From Mycolicibacterium rhodesiae NBB3 (GTDB lineage Bacteria; Actinomycetota; Actinomycetes; Mycobacteriales; Mycobacteriaceae): a stretch of 64,000 nucleotides of DNA. Below are positions 22,051 to 31,018 of the stretch, piece after piece. The first letter of the stretch is position 1. Each line of letters starts with the position of its first letter. A program made the position numbers and the translations under genes. The notes under the pieces are model-generated. The model ran no database searches and had not been told where the DNA came from. It worked only from the letters and a program-made list of their open reading frames with translations. The stretch covers positions 2,232,001-2,296,000 of the forward strand of contig NC_016604.1 of NCBI RefSeq assembly GCF_000230895.2. Reading direction: 5' to 3'.

Positions 22051-22994
22051 TGGCCGGAAACTCCAAACGCCGTGGCGCCGTGCGTAAACCAGGCACCAAG
22101 AAAGGTCCGACCGTCGGATCGGGGGGTGTGCGCCGCCGCGGCCTCGAAGGTAAGGGCGCGACGCCGGCCGCAAAGGACCGACCGCACCATCCGGCGGCGA
22201 AACGAGCCGCAAAGGCGGCCAGGCAGCAACGCGGCCGGCAGCAGCGTAAGACCGACGACGTCGAGCTGGTGCTCGGGCGCAATCCGGTGGTGGAGTGTCT
22301 GCGCGCGGGTGTTCCCGCCAGTGCGCTCTACGTCGCGCTCGGTGCGGACACCGACGAGCGCCTCACCGAATCGGTGACTCGGGCAGCCGATTCCGGCATA
22401 GCCATTCTCGAAGTGCCTCGTATCGACCTCGACCGTATGAGCACCAACGGTCTCCATCAGGGCATCGCCCTGCAGGTGCCGCCGTACGACTATGCCCATC
22501 CTGACGATCTGCTCAAGTCGGCGACCACGGACGTGTCGCCCGCGTTGCTGGTTGCGCTGGACAACATCTCGGATCCACGCAACCTCGGCGCCATCGTGCG
22601 ATCGGTGTCCGCATTCGGCGGCCACGGTGTGTTGATCCCGCAGCGGCGTTCGGCGTCGGTGACCGCGGTTGCGTGGCGAACGAGCGCGGGAGCGGCAGCG
22701 CGGCTTCCAGTTGCCAGGGCCACGAATCTCAATCGCACGCTGACGGATTGGGGCAAAGCGGGTCTTCAGGTGGTCGGCCTCGATGCGGGCGGCGACCTCA
22801 CTGTCGACGAACTCGACGGCACGGGTCCGATACTCGTGGTCGTCGGCTCCGAGGGAAAGGGTCTGTCCCGGCTGGTTCGGGAGAACTGCGATGCCGTGGT
22901 GTCCATCCCGATGGCGGGTCCGACGGAATCGCTGAACGCCTCGGTGGCCGCAGGCGTAGTGCTTGCGGAGATCGCCCGCCAGCGCCGAAGCTAG
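22050..22994 (+). CDS. rlmB: 23S rRNA (guanosine-2'-O-)-methyltransferase RlmB (SpoU family)
   Basis: A 314-residue protein. A basic disordered N-terminal extension (about residues 1-70, rich in Lys/Arg/Gly) is typical of actinobacterial members. It is followed by the SpoU substrate-binding domain ([15 protein letters not shown]) and a trefoil-knot catalytic domain with motif 1 ([15 protein letters not shown]), motif 2 ([14 protein letters not shown]) and motif 3 ([19 protein letters not shown]). It methylates G2251-type positions of 23S rRNA by family analogy. ATG 22050 overlaps the cysS stop. Its stop shares CTAG (22991-22994) with the convergent SGNH gene. Confidence 0.92.
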   Translation: MAGNSKRRGAVRKPGTKKGPTVGSGGVRRRGLEGKGATPAAKDRPHHPAAKRAAKAARQQRGRQQRKTDDVELVLGRNPVVECLRAGVPASALYVALGADTDERLTESVTRAADSGIAILEVPRIDLDRMSTNGLHQGIALQVPPYDYAHPDDLLKSATTDVSPALLVALDNISDPRNLGAIVRSVSAFGGHGVLIPQRRSASVTAVAWRTSAGAAARLPVARATNLNRTLTDWGKAGLQVVGLDAGGDLTVDELDGTGPILVVVGSEGKGLSRLVRENCDAVVSIPMAGPTESLNASVAAGVVLAEIARQRRS

Positions 22995-23767
22995 CCGACG
23001 GGCTGCAGTACCTGCGTCAGCGTCGTCGATTTCGGCGTGACACCGGCGCCGGGCGTCACGCGTCGCAGTCGGCGGCCCACCCACGGCGCTGCGAACGCCG
23101 CCGCCCAGCGCAAGTCGCCCCAGAAGCTGCGCGCCGGCGGAGTGGAGGCGAGCAACGCTGCCGATCGCGATGTTAGATTGTGTGGAACAGTCAGTGTGTC
23201 AAGAACTTTGGCAGCCATTCGTTCGTGTCCCATGGGTGAGAGGTGGATGCGGTCACCATCCCAGAGACGGGGATCGCGAAATTCGGAGAAGCGCCAGAAG
23301 TCCACGAGCTGCACGCCGAGGTCGTCGACGGTGGTCCGCAGCAACTCGTTGTAGATCGCCGTGCGGCCCCTCAGCCTGCGAAACAGCGGCACCGTTCCCA
23401 GGTCGGCCGCGGTGAAGGTGAGTACCACCGCGCCGCTTTGCTGCAGGGTCTTGAGCGCATCGGCGTAGCGCGCCATCATCGCGTCGATGTCGTGGCGCAC
23501 CAGCAGTAGATCGTTCATGCCGGCATGGATCGTCACGATGTCCGGCTCGAGCATGACAGCCGTTTGAAGCTGTTCGGCGAGGATTTCGTCCATGGTGCGC
23601 CCCCGCACCGCCAGGTTGACGTAGCGCATCTCGGGGTTGCTCTGCGCGAGCACCTCGGCCACCCGATCGGCCCAGCCGCGCAATCCGTTCGGCCTTCCGG
23701 AGCTGGGGTCGCCACAGCCTTCGGTGAATGAATCTCCGAGGGCCACGTACCTGCTGAAGGCCACCAT
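22991..23767 (-). CDS. SGNH/GDSL-family hydrolase
   Basis: A 258-residue esterase/lipase-like protein. Block I is ALGDSFTEG (catalytic serine), block III is GMNDLL (Asn), and block V is [10 protein letters not shown] (Asp-His). There is no signal peptide from the start used (ATG 23767), so it appears cytosolic. A longer form could start at ATG 23833, adding 22 mostly basic residues. It may deacylate a lipid or sugar ester; the substrate is unknown. The rlmB stop overlaps its stop on the other strand. Confidence 0.85.
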   Translation of the reverse strand: MVAFSRYVALGDSFTEGCGDPSSGRPNGLRGWADRVAEVLAQSNPEMRYVNLAVRGRTMDEILAEQLQTAVMLEPDIVTIHAGMNDLLLVRHDIDAMMARYADALKTLQQSGAVVLTFTAADLGTVPLFRRLRGRTAIYNELLRTTVDDLGVQLVDFWRFSEFRDPRLWDGDRIHLSPMGHERMAAKVLDTLTVPHNLTSRSAALLASTPPARSFWGDLRWAAAFAAPWVGRRLRRVTPGAGVTPKSTTLTQVLQPVG

Positions 23768-23871
23768 GGCACCAATCTGGCCGATGCTACGACCGCGCGC
23801 ACCCCGCAGCGCCGCCGGTGGCTCAATCGACATGCGTTGTCCCACTGTCGTTTGCGCAGAGGTAACCGGGG

Positions 23872-25113
23872 CTACACACCGAAAATCTTGACGCCCAACC
23901 ACAGCCCGGCGACGGATGCGACCAGACTGAGCGGAACGGTGCAGAGCCCGATCCGGGTGAACTCCACGAACCCGGCGGGCATTTCCCTGCGAACGACACC
24001 ACGCCACAACAGGTTGGCCAACGAACCGACGTACGTCAGATTCGGCCCGATGTTCACCCCGATGAGAACGGCCAGCACGGCGGCGGGGCCCGACGTGGCG
24101 ACCAGGGGGAGCATCACGAGTACTGCGGGAAGGTTGTTGACGACGTTGGACAACACCGCCGCGATCGCGGCGATGCCGAGCAGCGCGGGCAGCGTGTCCC
24201 CGGCCGGGAGCAGGTGACGCATTGCGGAGTCGAGGCCGTGGAGCATCACCGCATTGACGACGACTCCGAGGCACAGCACGAACGCCAGGAACGGCGCGTC
24301 GACCGCGGACGCGATGCGCCTTACGGTGGTGTCGCGGCGAGCCAGCGCGCGTAGGGCGAGGACAGTCGCACCGGCCAGCGCCGCCCAGGCCGGGGAGTGT
24401 CCGAGCAGCGAGGTCACCGCGAATCCGGCCAGCGTCAGCGCCAGGACAACCAGCACGAAAACCGGCACATCCGCGCGTGCGGACCGGTCGACCTGCTTCG
24501 ATTCGATCGAGAGATCACGGGCGAAAAGCCAACGCAAGAGCACGAACTCGACGGCGATGGCCGCCAGCCAGGGCAGGGTCATGACGGCAGCGAAGTGCAG
24601 GAACGACAGGCCCGCAGCCGAGAACGCGAGCAGGTTGGTGAGGTTGGAGACCGGCAGCAGCAGCGACGCGCTGTTGGAGAGGTGAGCGGTGGCGTACGCG
24701 TGCGGTCTGGCGGGCACCGCGAGTGCATGCGCCGTCGCGAGCACGACCGGCGTGAGCAGCACCACCGTCGCATCGAGGCTGAGGATCGCGGTCGTCGCCG
24801 ACGCGACGACGAACACCATGGACAGCAGGTGTTTGGGGTTACCCGCACTGAACCGCGCCATCGCGACCCCGGCTGCGCGGAACAGACCCTCGTCGTCACA
24901 CAATCGCGCCAGCACCAGGATCGCGGCCAGAAACCCGACGACCGGCAGCAGCCGATTGACCTCAGCGACGGCCTCGGGCAGCGATATGACACCGGTCGCG
25001 ACGAGTGCCGCCGCGGCCGGGATTGCGACGACGGCCTCGGGCCAGCCGTGCGGCCGCACGATGGCGAAAATGAGGACAACCGCCAGCGCGACGAGCGCGA
25101 GGCTCAATTCCAC
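23872..25113 (-). CDS. arsB2: ArsB/NhaD-type (ion transporter superfamily) membrane protein
   Basis: A 413-residue polytopic membrane protein with about 11 hydrophobic helices and the two pseudo-symmetric hairpin segments of the ion transporter superfamily (for example SLDATVVLLTPVV and SNVVNNLPAVLVMLPL). The M. tuberculosis gene at this place (Rv3578) is annotated arsB2, but no arsenic genes (arsR, arsC) are nearby, so arsenite transport is unproven; another anion is possible. Its start overlaps the end of the MBL-fold gene by 10 bases, so the two form an operon. Confidence 0.75.
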   Translation of the reverse strand: MELSLALVALAVVLIFAIVRPHGWPEAVVAIPAAAALVATGVISLPEAVAEVNRLLPVVGFLAAILVLARLCDDEGLFRAAGVAMARFSAGNPKHLLSMVFVVASATTAILSLDATVVLLTPVVLATAHALAVPARPHAYATAHLSNSASLLLPVSNLTNLLAFSAAGLSFLHFAAVMTLPWLAAIAVEFVLLRWLFARDLSIESKQVDRSARADVPVFVLVVLALTLAGFAVTSLLGHSPAWAALAGATVLALRALARRDTTVRRIASAVDAPFLAFVLCLGVVVNAVMLHGLDSAMRHLLPAGDTLPALLGIAAIAAVLSNVVNNLPAVLVMLPLVATSGPAAVLAVLIGVNIGPNLTYVGSLANLLWRGVVRREMPAGFVEFTRIGLCTVPLSLVASVAGLWLGVKIFGV

Positions 25114-26024
25114 GGGTCGGCGCGCTGCCAGAGCGTCGGCAGATGAAGCGCGACACCGTCCTCGCTAGCAAGCCGGGTCAGCACCCGCATCGTGACGTCC
25201 AGATCGTCAGCGGCGTACGGTAACGCGCGCAGCGGCTTGTCCAGCGGGCGGAAGAAATCGTCCCAGTGGATGAGCACGACGCGCCGCGCGCCGACGGCGC
25301 GCACGACCTCTGTCCAGTAGTCGATGAGGTAGGCCTCCGGTTGCACACCCAATTGCCCGATTCCTAGGTACACGACGTCGGCTCGCTGACCGGCGAGCGC
25401 GCCGGGTATGAAGCCCGCGCTGCCGACGATCAGCAGCCTCCGGTCAGACAGCCGATGGTGCACCAGCGTCGACCACGCTTCACCACACTTGTATGCCGAT
25501 GCTCGCACGGGCGGTGTGACCGGCCCGGTGATGACGCCGGGAAAGCGGTCCGGCGGGCAGTGCGCCCCCTCGATCAGCGTGACGTCGTAGGAGCCGAGGG
25601 TCATCGGCTCACCCGGCGTGGCCACGACGAGGCGGTCGTCGGGCAACCCGTGCCCGCGGCCGACCTGTCTTGCCGACATGCCGCCGACCACCTTCGCACC
25701 GGTGCGCTCGGCAACCACCGCGGTGTCCATCGCGTGATCGAAATGGGTGTGCACCGGCACGATCGCCGCCAGTCGCTGCACCTGCAGGCGGGCCAGCGAT
25801 CCGTCGATGCGGGGTATCGATGGCGTCAATGACCGCAAGCCGACCTCGGCGAGGCTCGGCCGGGAAAAGAAGCCGTCGGTCATCAGGGCCGATTCCCCGT
25901 CGTCGACGAGCAGGGTGGTGACACCCGCCCAGGTGACGGTCAGTGTCGCGCCCTCGGACGCGACGGGTGCGTCGAAGTAACCGGCGTAATCGGCCAGGCT
26001 CGGCCTGCCGAGTTTGAGACGCAT
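25104..26024 (-). CDS. MBL-fold metallo-hydrolase (Rv3577-like)
   Basis: A 306-residue metallo-beta-lactamase-fold protein with the HxHxDH motif as HTHFDHAMD (about residue 96), a later ligand histidine in IEGAHCPP, and the terminal IHWDDFF segment. The layout resembles UlaG/YhfI-type enzymes. No signal peptide. The substrate is not known. The M. tuberculosis counterpart lies in the same place beside arsB2. It is translationally coupled to the downstream transporter gene. ATG 26024 begins MRLKLGRPSL. Confidence 0.8.
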   Translation of the reverse strand: MRLKLGRPSLADYAGYFDAPVASEGATLTVTWAGVTTLLVDDGESALMTDGFFSRPSLAEVGLRSLTPSIPRIDGSLARLQVQRLAAIVPVHTHFDHAMDTAVVAERTGAKVVGGMSARQVGRGHGLPDDRLVVATPGEPMTLGSYDVTLIEGAHCPPDRFPGVITGPVTPPVRASAYKCGEAWSTLVHHRLSDRRLLIVGSAGFIPGALAGQRADVVYLGIGQLGVQPEAYLIDYWTEVVRAVGARRVVLIHWDDFFRPLDKPLRALPYAADDLDVTMRVLTRLASEDGVALHLPTLWQRADPWN

Positions 26025-26069
26025 AGCGCCAACCTTAAGCGTTTCTGCCGTACCGATATTCTTCGCGTC

Positions 26070-27086
26070 GTGCCCGTGCGAACCATCCCAGTCATCGCAC
26101 TGACTGGTTACCTCGGCGCGGGGAAGACCAGCCTACTCAACCACGTGCTGCGGGCCCCGCAAGCCCGACTTGGCGTCATCATCAACGACTTTGGCGCGCT
26201 CAATGTCGATGCCGGGCTGGTCACCGGGCAGGTCGACGAGCCGAGCTCGATCACCGGTGGCTGCGTGTGCTGCCTTCCCGACAACGGTGGACTCGACGAC
26301 GCCCTGACCAAGCTCGCAGACCCGCGCATGGAGCTCGACGCGATTATCGTCGAGACCAGCGGCCTGGCCGACCCCGTGGCGGTGGCGCAGCTGATCCGCT
26401 TCAGCGGCGCCGCCGGCGTGCGGCCGGGAGGCATCGTCGATGTCATCGACGCCACGACACACTTCGATGTCGTCGATCGCGATGCCCGTCCACCGGCGAG
26501 GTATGCCGCGGCCTCGCTGATCGTCGTCAACAAGCTGGATCAGCTGAAAGAGGCTGACCGGCAACCGATGCTCGAGCGTATCGAGCAGCGAGTCCGCGAA
26601 CGGAATCCACTGGCCCCCGTCGTCGGGACAGTCGGTGCCCGAATCGATCCCGCGTTGCTCTACGACCTGCCGGGGCCCGAGGATCAGCACGGCCAGCTGT
26701 CGTTCCGCGAGCTCCTCGTCGAGGAGATCGACCACGACCATGCCCACGCCGACGCGGTCACGGTCACCGGCCCGGGCTGTATCGACCCGGGCAAGCTGCT
26801 GGATCTGCTGGAGGAGCCGCCTCCCGGGGTCTATCGGGTCAAGGGAACGATCGCCGTGCGCTATCGCTCAGTGGCTCGTGCCTACGTGGTGCACCTGGTC
26901 GGACCGTCCATTCACATCGCGACCGCCCCGGCGACGGCGACGGCCAACAGCCTCGTCGCCTTCGGGATGGGTCTCGACACAGAGCGGGTGCGTTCGCGCC
27001 TTGACGACGTGCTGAAGCCGAGCGACTCCAACGCGTCGGCCGAGTCGATTCGCCGCCTGCAGCGCTATCGTCGGCTCAGCCTCTGA
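26070..27086 (+). CDS. CobW/COG0523 family GTPase (metal chaperone)
   Basis: A 338-residue G3E-type GTPase. The P-loop is GYLGAGKTSL, the metal-binding CxCC motif is GGCVCCL (about residue 69), Walker B is IIVETSG, and the base-recognition motif is VVNKLD. The C-terminal CobW_C domain follows. A histidine-bearing segment (DHDHAHADA) near residue 225 suits a zinc or cobalt chaperone. COG0523 proteins deliver metal to client enzymes, often under zinc shortage. Here the gene lies 3-5 kb from znuABC and next to pxpA/bluB, so either Zn or Co is plausible. GTG 26070 is the start. No Zur box was seen upstream. Confidence 0.9.
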   Translation: MPVRTIPVIALTGYLGAGKTSLLNHVLRAPQARLGVIINDFGALNVDAGLVTGQVDEPSSITGGCVCCLPDNGGLDDALTKLADPRMELDAIIVETSGLADPVAVAQLIRFSGAAGVRPGGIVDVIDATTHFDVVDRDARPPARYAAASLIVVNKLDQLKEADRQPMLERIEQRVRERNPLAPVVGTVGARIDPALLYDLPGPEDQHGQLSFRELLVEEIDHDHAHADAVTVTGPGCIDPGKLLDLLEEPPPGVYRVKGTIAVRYRSVARAYVVHLVGPSIHIATAPATATANSLVAFGMGLDTERVRSRLDDVLKPSDSNASAESIRRLQRYRRLSL

Positions 27087-27087
27087 A

Positions 27088-27843
27088 CTAGGTGAACGCC
27101 TTCAGTTCGACCCCGTCGGCCTTGAGCCGTTGGCGTACCGAGTTGGCGATCTGCACCGCGGCTGGCGAATCACCATGTACGCAAACGGATTCGACGGTGA
27201 TCGGAATCATCGACCCGTCGGCCGCGGCCACCCGGCCCGTCGTCACCATCGACGACACCCGGTCCGCGATCTCGTCGACGTCATGCAGCACGGCATTGGG
27301 CAGACGCCGCGACACCAACTGCCCATCGGACCGATACGCGCGGTCGGCGAACGCCTCTGGCACCGTGCGTAATCCGAGCTCCGCGGCCTGGGTCAGGAAC
27401 ACCGAACCGGACAAACCGAGGACGGGCAGCGACGGGTCCACGGCGTGCACCGCTTCGGCGACCGCCCGCGCCTGATCGCGATGGGTGATGATCGCGTTGT
27501 ACAGCGCGCCATGGGGTTTCACGTAGCTCACGGACGAGCCGGCGACCCTGGCAAGGGCCTGCAGCGCCCCGATCTGGTAGATCACGTCCGCCTTCAGCTC
27601 TTCTGGATCCGCGTCGATGAAGCGTCGGCCGAAGCCGGCGAGGTCGCGATAGCTGACCTGCGCACCGATCCGCACACCGCGTTCGGCGGCGGTCCGGCAC
27701 GTGCGAAGCAACAACGTGGCGTCGCCGGCGTGAAAGCCGCATGCGACATTGGCACTGGTGACGACGTCGAGCATGGCGTCGTCGTCGCCCAGTTTCCACA
27801 CTCCGAAGCTCTCGCCCAGGTCGGCATTGAGGTCGACACTCAC
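27088..27843 (-). CDS. pxpA: 5-oxoprolinase subunit A-like protein (LamB/YcsF family)
   Basis: A 251-residue LamB/YcsF protein starting VSVDLNADLGESFG, the family's conserved N-terminus. It has CGFHAGD and YVKPHGALYN motifs and C-terminal ICVHGDSP-like sequence (VCVHGDSPAA). In other bacteria PxpA works with PxpB and PxpC to open 5-oxoproline to glutamate. No pxpB or pxpC gene is visible in this window, so this is an orphan subunit here. GTG 27843 overlaps the bluB stop (GTGA), so the two genes are translationally coupled. Confidence 0.88.
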   Translation of the reverse strand: MSVDLNADLGESFGVWKLGDDDAMLDVVTSANVACGFHAGDATLLLRTCRTAAERGVRIGAQVSYRDLAGFGRRFIDADPEELKADVIYQIGALQALARVAGSSVSYVKPHGALYNAIITHRDQARAVAEAVHAVDPSLPVLGLSGSVFLTQAAELGLRTVPEAFADRAYRSDGQLVSRRLPNAVLHDVDEIADRVSSMVTTGRVAAADGSMIPITVESVCVHGDSPAAVQIANSVRQRLKADGVELKAFT

Positions 27844-28514
27844 GTCGACCAGCCTACGATCGGGGCCGGCGCGGCCCACCTGTTCTCGGCGACGAACTCG
27901 CTCAGCGGCCGCCCGACGGTCCACTTGTCGATTTCGAGCGCGGGCCGGTCAGGGAAGTCGGGGACCGGACCAAGGCACAGGATCGCGACGGGTTCGGCGT
28001 CGTCGGGGATGTCGAGAAGCTGCGCGAGCCGGCGCGGATCGAAGATGGACACCCACCCCATGCCGAGGCCCTCGGCTCGAGCGGCCAGCCACAGATTCTG
28101 AATGGCGCACGACACCGACGCGAGATCCATCTGCGGCAACGTGCGCCTTCCGAAGATGTGGGCCTGTCTACCGTCGCCCAGCGCGACGACGAACAGCTCG
28201 GCGCATTCCAGGATGCCCTCGACCTTCAGTGCCAGGAACTCGTCGCTGCGCGAGCCCAGCGCCTCGGCGGTGCGCAGTCGCTCCTCGTCGACGATGGCGT
28301 GGATGTCGCGGCGAAGTCCTGCATCGGTGATCCGAATGAAACGCCACGGCTGCATCAGCCCGACGCTGGGCGCCGCATGAGCAGCACGCAGCAGCTGAAC
28401 CAGCACTTCCTCGGACACCTCGGAACCGGGGACGAAGCGGCGCATATCGCGGCGTTCGGCGATCACCCGATAGATCGCGCGGCGCTCCGCGGGGCTGAAC
28501 GCGTGTTCGGTCAC
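27840..28514 (-). CDS. bluB: 5,6-dimethylbenzimidazole synthase BluB (nitroreductase fold)
   Basis: A 224-residue flavoprotein of the BluB branch of the nitroreductase superfamily. The N-terminal ERRDMRRFVPG and AAHAAPSVGLMQPWRF motifs are diagnostic of BluB rather than general nitroreductases. BluB breaks reduced FMN with oxygen to make DMB, the lower ligand of B12. GTG 28514 is the start; GTG 28520 is an alternative. It diverges from the sulfurtransferase gene with 27 bases between. The overlap with pxpA downstream implies shared transcription. The location 20 kb from the B12-riboswitch cobalt operon reinforces a cobalamin theme. Confidence 0.88.
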   Translation of the reverse strand: MTEHAFSPAERRAIYRVIAERRDMRRFVPGSEVSEEVLVQLLRAAHAAPSVGLMQPWRFIRITDAGLRRDIHAIVDEERLRTAEALGSRSDEFLALKVEGILECAELFVVALGDGRQAHIFGRRTLPQMDLASVSCAIQNLWLAARAEGLGMGWVSIFDPRRLAQLLDIPDDAEPVAILCLGPVPDFPDRPALEIDKWTVGRPLSEFVAENRWAAPAPIVGWST

Positions 28515-28541
28515 GCCCACGAGCGTAGGTGGCACCATCGA

Positions 28542-29351
28542 ATGGTGACTCGTGAGCAGGTGTTGATGAGTGCTGGCGAACTGGAACAACGGCTCGACGA
28601 CGGCGAGCGGCCGACGATCCTCGATGTGCGCTGGCAGCTTGCGGAGCCCGACGGCCGCGCGGCGTATGAGCGAGGGCACCTGCCTGGTGCGGTGTATGTC
28701 TCACTCGAGGACGAGCTGTCCGACCACGCCGTCACCGGCCGCGGACGCCACCCGCTGCCGTCGGGCCGCGACCTCGAAAAGGCGGCCCGGCGATGGGGAG
28801 TGCGAGAGGGTACGCCCGTCGTCGTGTACGACGACTGGAACCGGGCGGGTTCGGCCCGCGCCTGGTGGGTGCTCACCGCGGCCGGCATTCCCGATGTCCG
28901 AATCCTCGACGGCGGACTCACGGCGTGGCGGGGTCGGATCGAAACTGGCTTCCTGACACCGGAACCCGGCGACATAAAGGTCACCCACTTTGACCTTTAT
29001 GCCGGTGCACTTCCGACGCTCACCGCCGAACAGGTGACGGACTCGGACCTGACGCTGCTGGATGCGCGTGCGCCCGAACGTTTCCGCGGCGACGTCGAAC
29101 CCATCGACCCGATCGCAGGCCACATTCCCGGGGCCCGCAACGTGCCGAGCACCAGCCTGCTGGACACCGACGGGCGGTTCGTTTCCGAGGTGCCGGAGCT
29201 GACCGGGGACGTGGGTGCTTACTGCGGATCGGGGGTCACCGCGTCGGTCGTCGTCGCGGCGCTCGCCGCGGCGGGTGTCGACGCTGCGTTGTATCCGGGG
29301 TCGTGGTCGGAATGGTCCACCGATGCAACCCGTCCGGTGGAGACGGGTTAA
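28542..29351 (+). CDS. sseB: Thiosulfate sulfurtransferase (SseB-like rhodanese)
   Basis: A 269-residue two-domain rhodanese. The N-terminal inactive-type domain (ILDVRWQLAEPDGRAAYERGH) precedes the C-terminal catalytic domain with active-site cysteine in AYCGSGVTAS. The sequence closely resembles M. tuberculosis SseB. It transfers sulfane sulfur from thiosulfate or 3-mercaptopyruvate to an acceptor; the physiological acceptor is not known. ATG 28542 is the start because the SseB-like N-terminus (VTREQVLMSAGEL) follows. Its stop overlaps the znuB stop on the other strand (TTAA, 29348-29351). Confidence 0.87.
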   Translation: MVTREQVLMSAGELEQRLDDGERPTILDVRWQLAEPDGRAAYERGHLPGAVYVSLEDELSDHAVTGRGRHPLPSGRDLEKAARRWGVREGTPVVVYDDWNRAGSARAWWVLTAAGIPDVRILDGGLTAWRGRIETGFLTPEPGDIKVTHFDLYAGALPTLTAEQVTDSDLTLLDARAPERFRGDVEPIDPIAGHIPGARNVPSTSLLDTDGRFVSEVPELTGDVGAYCGSGVTASVVVAALAAAGVDAALYPGSWSEWSTDATRPVETG

Positions 29352-30208
29352 CTGCGGGAAACCCTACCGCGGCCGATCAGCCAGCACACCAGGAAGATCG
29401 CGAACGAGATCGTGGTGACGAACACCGACACCGGTACCCCCGGCGCCAGCGACAGCAGAATGCCGCCGACGGCGGACACCTCGGCGAAGATCACCGACGC
29501 CATGATGGCCGCAGCAGGTGAGACGAAGACGCGGACCGCGGCCGCCGCGGGCGTGATCAGCAGCGACATCACGAGCAGCGCCCCGACGATCTGTACACCC
29601 TGAGCGGCGGTGACCCCGACGAGCGCGGCGAACACAATGCCCAGCGCCCGGACCGGGACTCCGCGTCCCGCCGCCACGTCGGGATCGACGGTGGCGAACA
29701 GCAGCGGGCGGTAGGAGACCGCGAGAACCGCGACGACGATCACCGAAACCACCGCCAGCAGCGTCAGGCCCGAGTATCCGACGCCGACGATCTGTCCCGT
29801 CAGCAGCGCGAAACTTGTTCCGGTGCGCCCAGGGTAGAGATGGATGAACAGCACCGCGAGACCGAGGCCGAACGCCAGCACGACGCCTATCGCCGAATCG
29901 CGTTCGCGGGCACGCTGACCGAGGATGCCGAACAACACCGCGGCCAGTGCGCAGCCGACGAGTGCCCCGACGCCGACGCTGAAACCGGCCAATAGTGCGA
30001 AAGAGGCGCCGGTGAGGGACAACTCACTGGATCCATGCACCGCGAACGACATCTGACGCATCACGATGAACGGGCCGATCAACCCGGACACCAGTGCCAG
30101 CAGTGCCGCGGCGAGCAGCGCCTGCTGGACGAAGTCGCGGCGCAACAGGTCGAGGGTGATGTCGAACGAGAACAGGTGGGCCAGTAGGTCGGTGAGCCGT
30201 TCAGTCAT
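29348..30208 (-). CDS. znuB: Zinc ABC transporter permease ZnuB-type
   Basis: A 286-residue ABC-3 family permease with about eight membrane helices. The start MTERLTDLLAHLFSF is followed by the conserved FVQQALLAAALLALVSGLIG segment. ABC-3 permeases import Zn or Mn. The start overlaps the end of znuC by 8 bases, so translation is coupled in the order znuA-znuC-znuB. The promoter region of the operon is near 31945, with a candidate Zur operator, which supports zinc as substrate. Confidence 0.9.
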   Translation of the reverse strand: MTERLTDLLAHLFSFDITLDLLRRDFVQQALLAAALLALVSGLIGPFIVMRQMSFAVHGSSELSLTGASFALLAGFSVGVGALVGCALAAVLFGILGQRARERDSAIGVVLAFGLGLAVLFIHLYPGRTGTSFALLTGQIVGVGYSGLTLLAVVSVIVVAVLAVSYRPLLFATVDPDVAAGRGVPVRALGIVFAALVGVTAAQGVQIVGALLVMSLLITPAAAAVRVFVSPAAAIMASVIFAEVSAVGGILLSLAPGVPVSVFVTTISFAIFLVCWLIGRGRVSRS

Positions 30209-31010
30209 GGTCGTGTCCGCTCGCATGCGCCGAGTGGTCGTGCTCGCCGACCACGATGTAGCGGTCGCCGATCTTCACCACCTGGATGTCGGCGCGATAC
30301 AACTCGGACAGGGTCGCCGAGGTCATCACCTCTTCGACGGCGCCGACCCGGAATCGTCCGTCGACCAGATACAGCACCCGATCCACATACGGCAGCACGG
30401 GATTGACCTCATGGGTGACGAACAGGACGGCGGTGTTCGCCTCGCGGCGGCGTGCGTCGATGAGAGTGGACACCAGCCGCGCGTTGGCGGGGTCGAGGTT
30501 GAGCAGGGGTTCGTCGCACAACAGCAGCACCGGATCGGTGGTCAATGACTGCGCGATCCGCACGCGCTGGAGCTCGCCGCCGGACATCACGCCAACGGGG
30601 ACACTCGCGAGCGTCGCACCGTTGACCTGGTCGAGCGCCTTGGCCACGGCTGCACGCTTGGCCGACCGGTCGCGCAGCGTCGTGAGTCCCCAGCGGTGAC
30701 CGTCGAAGCCGAGACCGACGAGGTCACATCCGCGTAGGGACAACCCGGCTTCGAGTGCCCGGTGCTGGGGTACGTAACCGATTCGCCGACTACCTTTTTC
30801 GACGGGCTGACCGCAGATCGTCACGGTGCCGGCGGTGAGGGGCAGTTGGCCGAGCAGCACCTTGAGCAGGGACGTTTTACCTGTTCCGTTGGGTCCGAGG
30901 ACGGCGATGAATTCGCCGGCGTGCACCGTGAGGTCGAGTTTGTCCCACAGCACCCGCTCGCCGAACGACAGCCGGGCCCCGGTCAGTTCGGCAACGACGT
31001 CAGCAGGCAC
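30201..31010 (-). CDS. znuC: Zinc ABC transporter ATP-binding protein ZnuC-type
   Basis: A 269-residue ABC ATPase. Walker A is GPNGTGKTSL, the signature is VMSGGELQRVRIA, Walker B is LLLCDEPLLNLDPA, and the H-loop is FVTHEV. The C-terminal tail is histidine-rich (EHDHSAHASGHDHD), as often in zinc-handling proteins. It energises ZnuAB. The GTG start at 31010 is 8 bases downstream of the znuA stop (TAA at 31019-31021). Confidence 0.93.
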   Translation of the reverse strand: MPADVVAELTGARLSFGERVLWDKLDLTVHAGEFIAVLGPNGTGKTSLLKVLLGQLPLTAGTVTICGQPVEKGSRRIGYVPQHRALEAGLSLRGCDLVGLGFDGHRWGLTTLRDRSAKRAAVAKALDQVNGATLASVPVGVMSGGELQRVRIAQSLTTDPVLLLCDEPLLNLDPANARLVSTLIDARRREANTAVLFVTHEVNPVLPYVDRVLYLVDGRFRVGAVEEVMTSATLSELYRADIQVVKIGDRYIVVGEHDHSAHASGHDHD

Positions 31011-31018
31011 AGCACCGA

